This document shows, one piece after another, positions 61,394-64,000 of a DNA stretch of 64,000 nucleotides. Origin of the DNA: G963665495 sp963667575 (lineage in GTDB: Bacteria > Desulfobacterota > Desulfovibrionia > Desulfovibrionales > Desulfovibrionaceae); the NCBI GenBank assembly GCA_963667575.2, contig CAXXHY010000060.1:13194-77193 (forward strand), given 5' to 3'. Every line of letters begins with the position of its first letter. The first letter of the stretch is position 1. The notes beneath the pieces were generated by a model that ran no database searches, was not told the DNA's origin, and was given only the letters and a program-made list of their open reading frames with translations. The translations under genes and the position numbers were made by a program.

Positions 61394-62764
61394 CTACAGC
61401 AGACACTGCAACGCGCCCATATTCCACGGGCAATGTCCGCAGGGCACAGCAGCCCCCAGGCAATCGTGCTCGAACGCATAGGTCCGGCAGCTTATATCCT
61501 CGCATGGAACAAAAGGACAATTGGAACAATGCGGATAGTCGTCTTCCAGAACTTCATTCCGAAATTTCGTATAGGCCGTGGAGCCCCAGATTCCGGCAAA
61601 ATCCGCCTGAGTGAGATTGCCGAAACTGCAGGGACGCAAATGTTTGTCTCCGCCGTCCATCTGGCAGACCGAACCGTGCCAGAGGAACTGACACGGACAC
61701 ACCTCGCCCTGAGCGGTAATCAAGGCCGCGCCGTCGGCCACGAACCGGCAACGTCGTTGATCCAGGGCCATCATGGCAGGCATCCGCAGATCCAGTCCGG
61801 TTTCACGGGCTATCCGTTCGGCCTCCGCGCAGACTGCCCGTACCCCGGACATGTCCCGCCTGTCCCACTCCAGCAGACTACGTATGTGCAGCCAGATGTC
61901 CTTTTGCCTGGCTTCCTCCTGCAGGCCTTCCGCCAGGGCCGCCATCCGTTTTTCCGGATCGGATTTTCCGTATTTCCATAATCCGGGCAGATAATCGTGA
62001 AAATCCAGCCCTTCCTGCAACGCCCGGCCCTGCCATTGGGCAAAAAGGGCCGTGGCCGCCGGAGTGTTGGGATTGAAAAGGGATTGTTCGCGCAATTTTT
62101 CGTCATAGGGCAGCATGTGAGATACAATCATGAAGCAGGCGCCCTGCCCGGCTGCCCAGGCCGCCACCTTGGGCAACTGCGGCAGCGTATCCGCCATGAG
62201 CACGAATTCCACCCCGAGTCGCAAGGGGCGCTGCAGCTCGCTTGCAGCCGCTCGCAGCCAGCCGAAAACCTGTTCGAGATGCCGCACTTTCTGTTGTCCG
62301 TGGAGTTCGACTCCGCCTTGGGCGGACTCTTCCGGGGCATCCACCGCGTCCACGGAAATGCAGACAGTGTCCAGCCCCGCGCGTACGAGCGCCCTGGCCT
62401 TGTCCGGTATGAACAACAGTCCGTTGGACTGAAAGCCGATCTCCGCGTCGGCTGTCATATGTTCGCGGGCAAAAGCCACGAATTCGGGCAGTTGCGGATG
62501 CATCAAGGGTTCCCCGATGCCATTGAGTACGAGTTTTTCACAGTGCGCCAGGGCCGGGGACAGTTTTTGAAAAGTCTCCAAGGACAGGCTGGCCTCGGCG
62601 ATGGAGCAACCGGGAGCGGACTTGACGCACATGGCGCAGCGCATGTTGCAGCGGGTGGTCACCTCCACCTGCAGCAATCTGGGAAAGGGAAGCCCGGCCA
62701 CGGAAATTTGAGGCCTAAATGCAGCAACACAGGGAGTCGGGGACGAAAACACATTGTCCGGCAT
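61394..62764 (-). CDS. Radical SAM/SPASM protein, substrate unknown
   Basis: A 456-residue radical SAM enzyme. The SAM cluster is at Cys39, Cys43 and Cys46 (TRCNMRCAMC); NGIGEPLMHPQLPEF is the SAM-binding strand. After residue 320 a cysteine-rich SPASM-type region follows (CPCQFLWHGSVC, CSFGNL, CSNCPFVPC, CGHCPWNMGALQC), enough for two auxiliary clusters. Such enzymes modify peptides or proteins, or mature cofactors; the C-terminal CPW-x-x-G-x-x-x-C resembles, from memory, maturases linked to tungsten aldehyde oxidoreductases. The ATG at 62764 follows AGGAGG by seven bases. Its neighbour encodes a 64-residue four-cysteine protein, a possible partner. Confidence 0.82.
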   Translation of the reverse strand: MPDNVFSSPTPCVAAFRPQISVAGLPFPRLLQVEVTTRCNMRCAMCVKSAPGCSIAEASLSLETFQKLSPALAHCEKLVLNGIGEPLMHPQLPEFVAFAREHMTADAEIGFQSNGLLFIPDKARALVRAGLDTVCISVDAVDAPEESAQGGVELHGQQKVRHLEQVFGWLRAAASELQRPLRLGVEFVLMADTLPQLPKVAAWAAGQGACFMIVSHMLPYDEKLREQSLFNPNTPAATALFAQWQGRALQEGLDFHDYLPGLWKYGKSDPEKRMAALAEGLQEEARQKDIWLHIRSLLEWDRRDMSGVRAVCAEAERIARETGLDLRMPAMMALDQRRCRFVADGAALITAQGEVCPCQFLWHGSVCQMDGGDKHLRPCSFGNLTQADFAGIWGSTAYTKFRNEVLEDDYPHCSNCPFVPCEDISCRTYAFEHDCLGAAVPCGHCPWNMGALQCLL

Positions 62765-63206
62765 ACGCAAACCTCCTGAACAGGCAATGACATACCGAGC
62801 CTTGACAAATTCGTCATCATGAAATCACAGGAAAAGCAAAATGGCAAACGCCATCAATTGCACATTTATTGCATTTGGATTACGACTTGATTTTGAGAAA
62901 CTCCTCCTGGACACCCCCCCTGGCGCTCAATCGTGCGGCCGGAGGATTTGTTACGGTGCGCCGAAATTTTCATCCGCCCATTTTTTCTCACTGTCAGGGA
63001 TTCTTTTTTCTTGTTTTATTGGAAAAAATTGTTTTTTCCTCCTTCTGGGGAGTCCTTATTGCTGCGTTTTTTTGATAGGAATGTTACATGAAACGCAAAA
63101 TTGCCATGAATGATATGGGAGAACAGGCTACAGGACATGCATCGAACTGCTGACACAGCAACATTGTGCAACCATTCAGCCTAGACGGCGATCCAGGAGG
63201 ATACTC
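62765..63206. other. Divergent intergenic region upstream of glycogen phosphorylase
   Basis: About 440 bases between the divergent radical SAM and glycogen phosphorylase genes. Short open readings exist, but none has a ribosome site or a protein-like composition. T-rich stretches at 62980-63075 probably belong to promoter regions. Confidence 0.4.
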
Positions 63207-64000
63207 ATGCCAGATAATAAAAAAACCGATAAACATCCCAACCGAATGCAGAATATTGAGGAAGAAAGCCTCATCGACGCCATAACGCGTCATATCGTAT
63301 CCGGTACCGGCTGCGACAGCGAACGCGCCAGCCGGGCCAATATTTTTCGCGGTCTTTCCTACGCCGTCCGGGACCGTCTCATCGAACGCTGGATCCAGAC
63401 GCAGCAGGGCTTTTATTCCAAACGCCGCAAACGGGTCTATTATCTTTCACTGGAATTTTTGCCAGGTCCTTTCCTGCACAACAATCTCATTAACTTGGGG
63501 CTGGAAGAAGACGCCCGCAAGGCTCTGGACGAATTCGGCCTGGAGCTGGAAGAAATCACGGAAATCGAACCCGAACCAGGCCTGGGCAACGGCGGCCTCG
63601 GACGACTGGCCTCCTGCTACCTGGATTCCATGGCCTCGCAGAAGATCCCCGGATACGGCTACGGTATCCGGTACGCGTTCGGTATTTTCCACCAGCTCAT
63701 CAAAAACGGCTACCAGGTGGAAAAGGCGGACAACTGGCTGAAATTCGGTAATGTCTGGGAATACCAGCGCCCGGATTATCTCTACCGCGTGCATTTCGGC
63801 GGCGACGTGCACGAATGGACTGACGAACTCGGCCGCCAGCGCTACACCTGGGAGCACACCAACGACGTCATGGCCATGGCCTGCGACATCATGATTCCGG
63901 GCTACCAGAACAACTACGTCATCAACATGCGCCTTTGGGAAGCCCACTCGGACGAAGGTTTCAACCTGGACTACTTCAACCACGGCGACTACGTCCGGGC
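63207..64000 (+). CDS. glgP: Glycogen/starch/alpha-glucan phosphorylase, N-terminal part
   Basis: The first 264 residues of a GT35 phosphorylase, running off the right edge. It releases glucose 1-phosphate from alpha-1,4-glucans. YYLSLEFLPGPFLHNNLINL, EPGLGNGGLGRLASCYLDSM, GYGYGIRYAFGIFHQ and VHFGGDVHEW follow the family order. The ATG at 63207 has AGGAGG six bases upstream. The segment FLPGPFL replaces the more usual FLxGRxL. The C-terminal PLP lysine is beyond the window. Confidence 0.93.
   Translation, partial: MPDNKKTDKHPNRMQNIEEESLIDAITRHIVSGTGCDSERASRANIFRGLSYAVRDRLIERWIQTQQGFYSKRRKRVYYLSLEFLPGPFLHNNLINLGLEEDARKALDEFGLELEEITEIEPEPGLGNGGLGRLASCYLDSMASQKIPGYGYGIRYAFGIFHQLIKNGYQVEKADNWLKFGNVWEYQRPDYLYRVHFGGDVHEWTDELGRQRYTWEHTNDVMAMACDIMIPGYQNNYVINMRLWEAHSDEGFNLDYFNHGDYVR

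Noticed and set aside
62841..63113. Open reading of 90 codons upstream of glycogen phosphorylase
   Set aside because: Lacks a ribosome site and overlaps a T-rich promoter-like stretch; the composition is not protein-like.
1..64000. tRNA or rRNA genes and CRISPR arrays
   Set aside because: No T-loop consensus in a cloverleaf context, no rRNA-like sequence and no spaced direct repeats were seen by eye. A covariance-model scan would settle it.

Overview
The window suggests a strictly anaerobic, sulfate-reducer-like deltaproteobacterium of the Desulfovibrio type. The main support is the ahbC-hemB-ahbD cluster of the siroheme-dependent (alternative) heme pathway, two dCache chemoreceptors, a TRAP transporter, a molybdenum hydroxylase, and protein sequences of Desulfovibrionaceae style. 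This assignment is inference from gene content. Most of the window is moderately GC-rich; about 51.0-55.9 kb is clearly AT-rich.

Layout. 0-6.2 kb: the end of a LivJ-like binding protein, an aspartate racemase facing an aspartase gene and a YqeC-like gene, and a class III aminotransferase. 6.4-11 kb: a sugar-type ABC transporter (binding protein, permease, double ATPase) with an XRE-cupin regulator. 11.8-18.8 kb: a GntR/FCD regulator with an aldehyde dehydrogenase, a YbaK deacylase, a coiled-coil protein with a degenerate J-like segment, and a fused [2Fe-2S]/molybdopterin hydroxylase. 18.8-22.9 kb: a Tat-exported nitroreductase and its probable TetR regulator with matching operator-like sites, then a multi-PAS histidine kinase.

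23.2-35.3 kb, the most interesting region, is a single ten-gene leftward operon with one promoter, two operators and a terminator: GntR regulator, uxaC, TRAP dctP-dctQ-dctM, SDR reductase, uxaE, FGGY sugar-acid kinase, 6-phosphogluconate dehydrogenase and a LarA-family nickel enzyme. No mannonate or altronate dehydratase, KDG kinase or KDPG aldolase is present. The set fits a route hexuronate -> fructuronate -> mannonate -> (LarA-type C2 epimerisation) -> gluconate -> 6-phosphogluconate -> ribulose 5-phosphate + CO2. This is the leading candidate for an undescribed system.

35.4-40.4 kb holds two paralogous chemoreceptors, followed by azlCD, a sigma-54-type activator and an orphan gene. 44.5-46.8 kb holds a zinc-ribbon/Yip1 membrane protein, a small coiled-coil protein and a lipoprotein. 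47-50.9 kb is the heme cluster. 51-55.2 kb is an AT-rich island of small, mostly membrane or uncharacterised proteins, including two paralogues that share a PxVLGIALEH motif and a DUF4288-like protein. 55.8-64 kb returns to core genes: an iron alcohol dehydrogenase, cvpA, mazG, cmk, hisC, a small four-cysteine protein beside a radical SAM/SPASM enzyme, and the start of a glycogen phosphorylase.

Between 26 and 52 kb many genes carry single-base insertions, about ten of them in uxaC alone. Removing them restores full-length family-typical proteins, so I read most as sequencing or assembly errors rather than decay. No tRNA, rRNA, CRISPR array, insertion sequence or phage gene was recognised.
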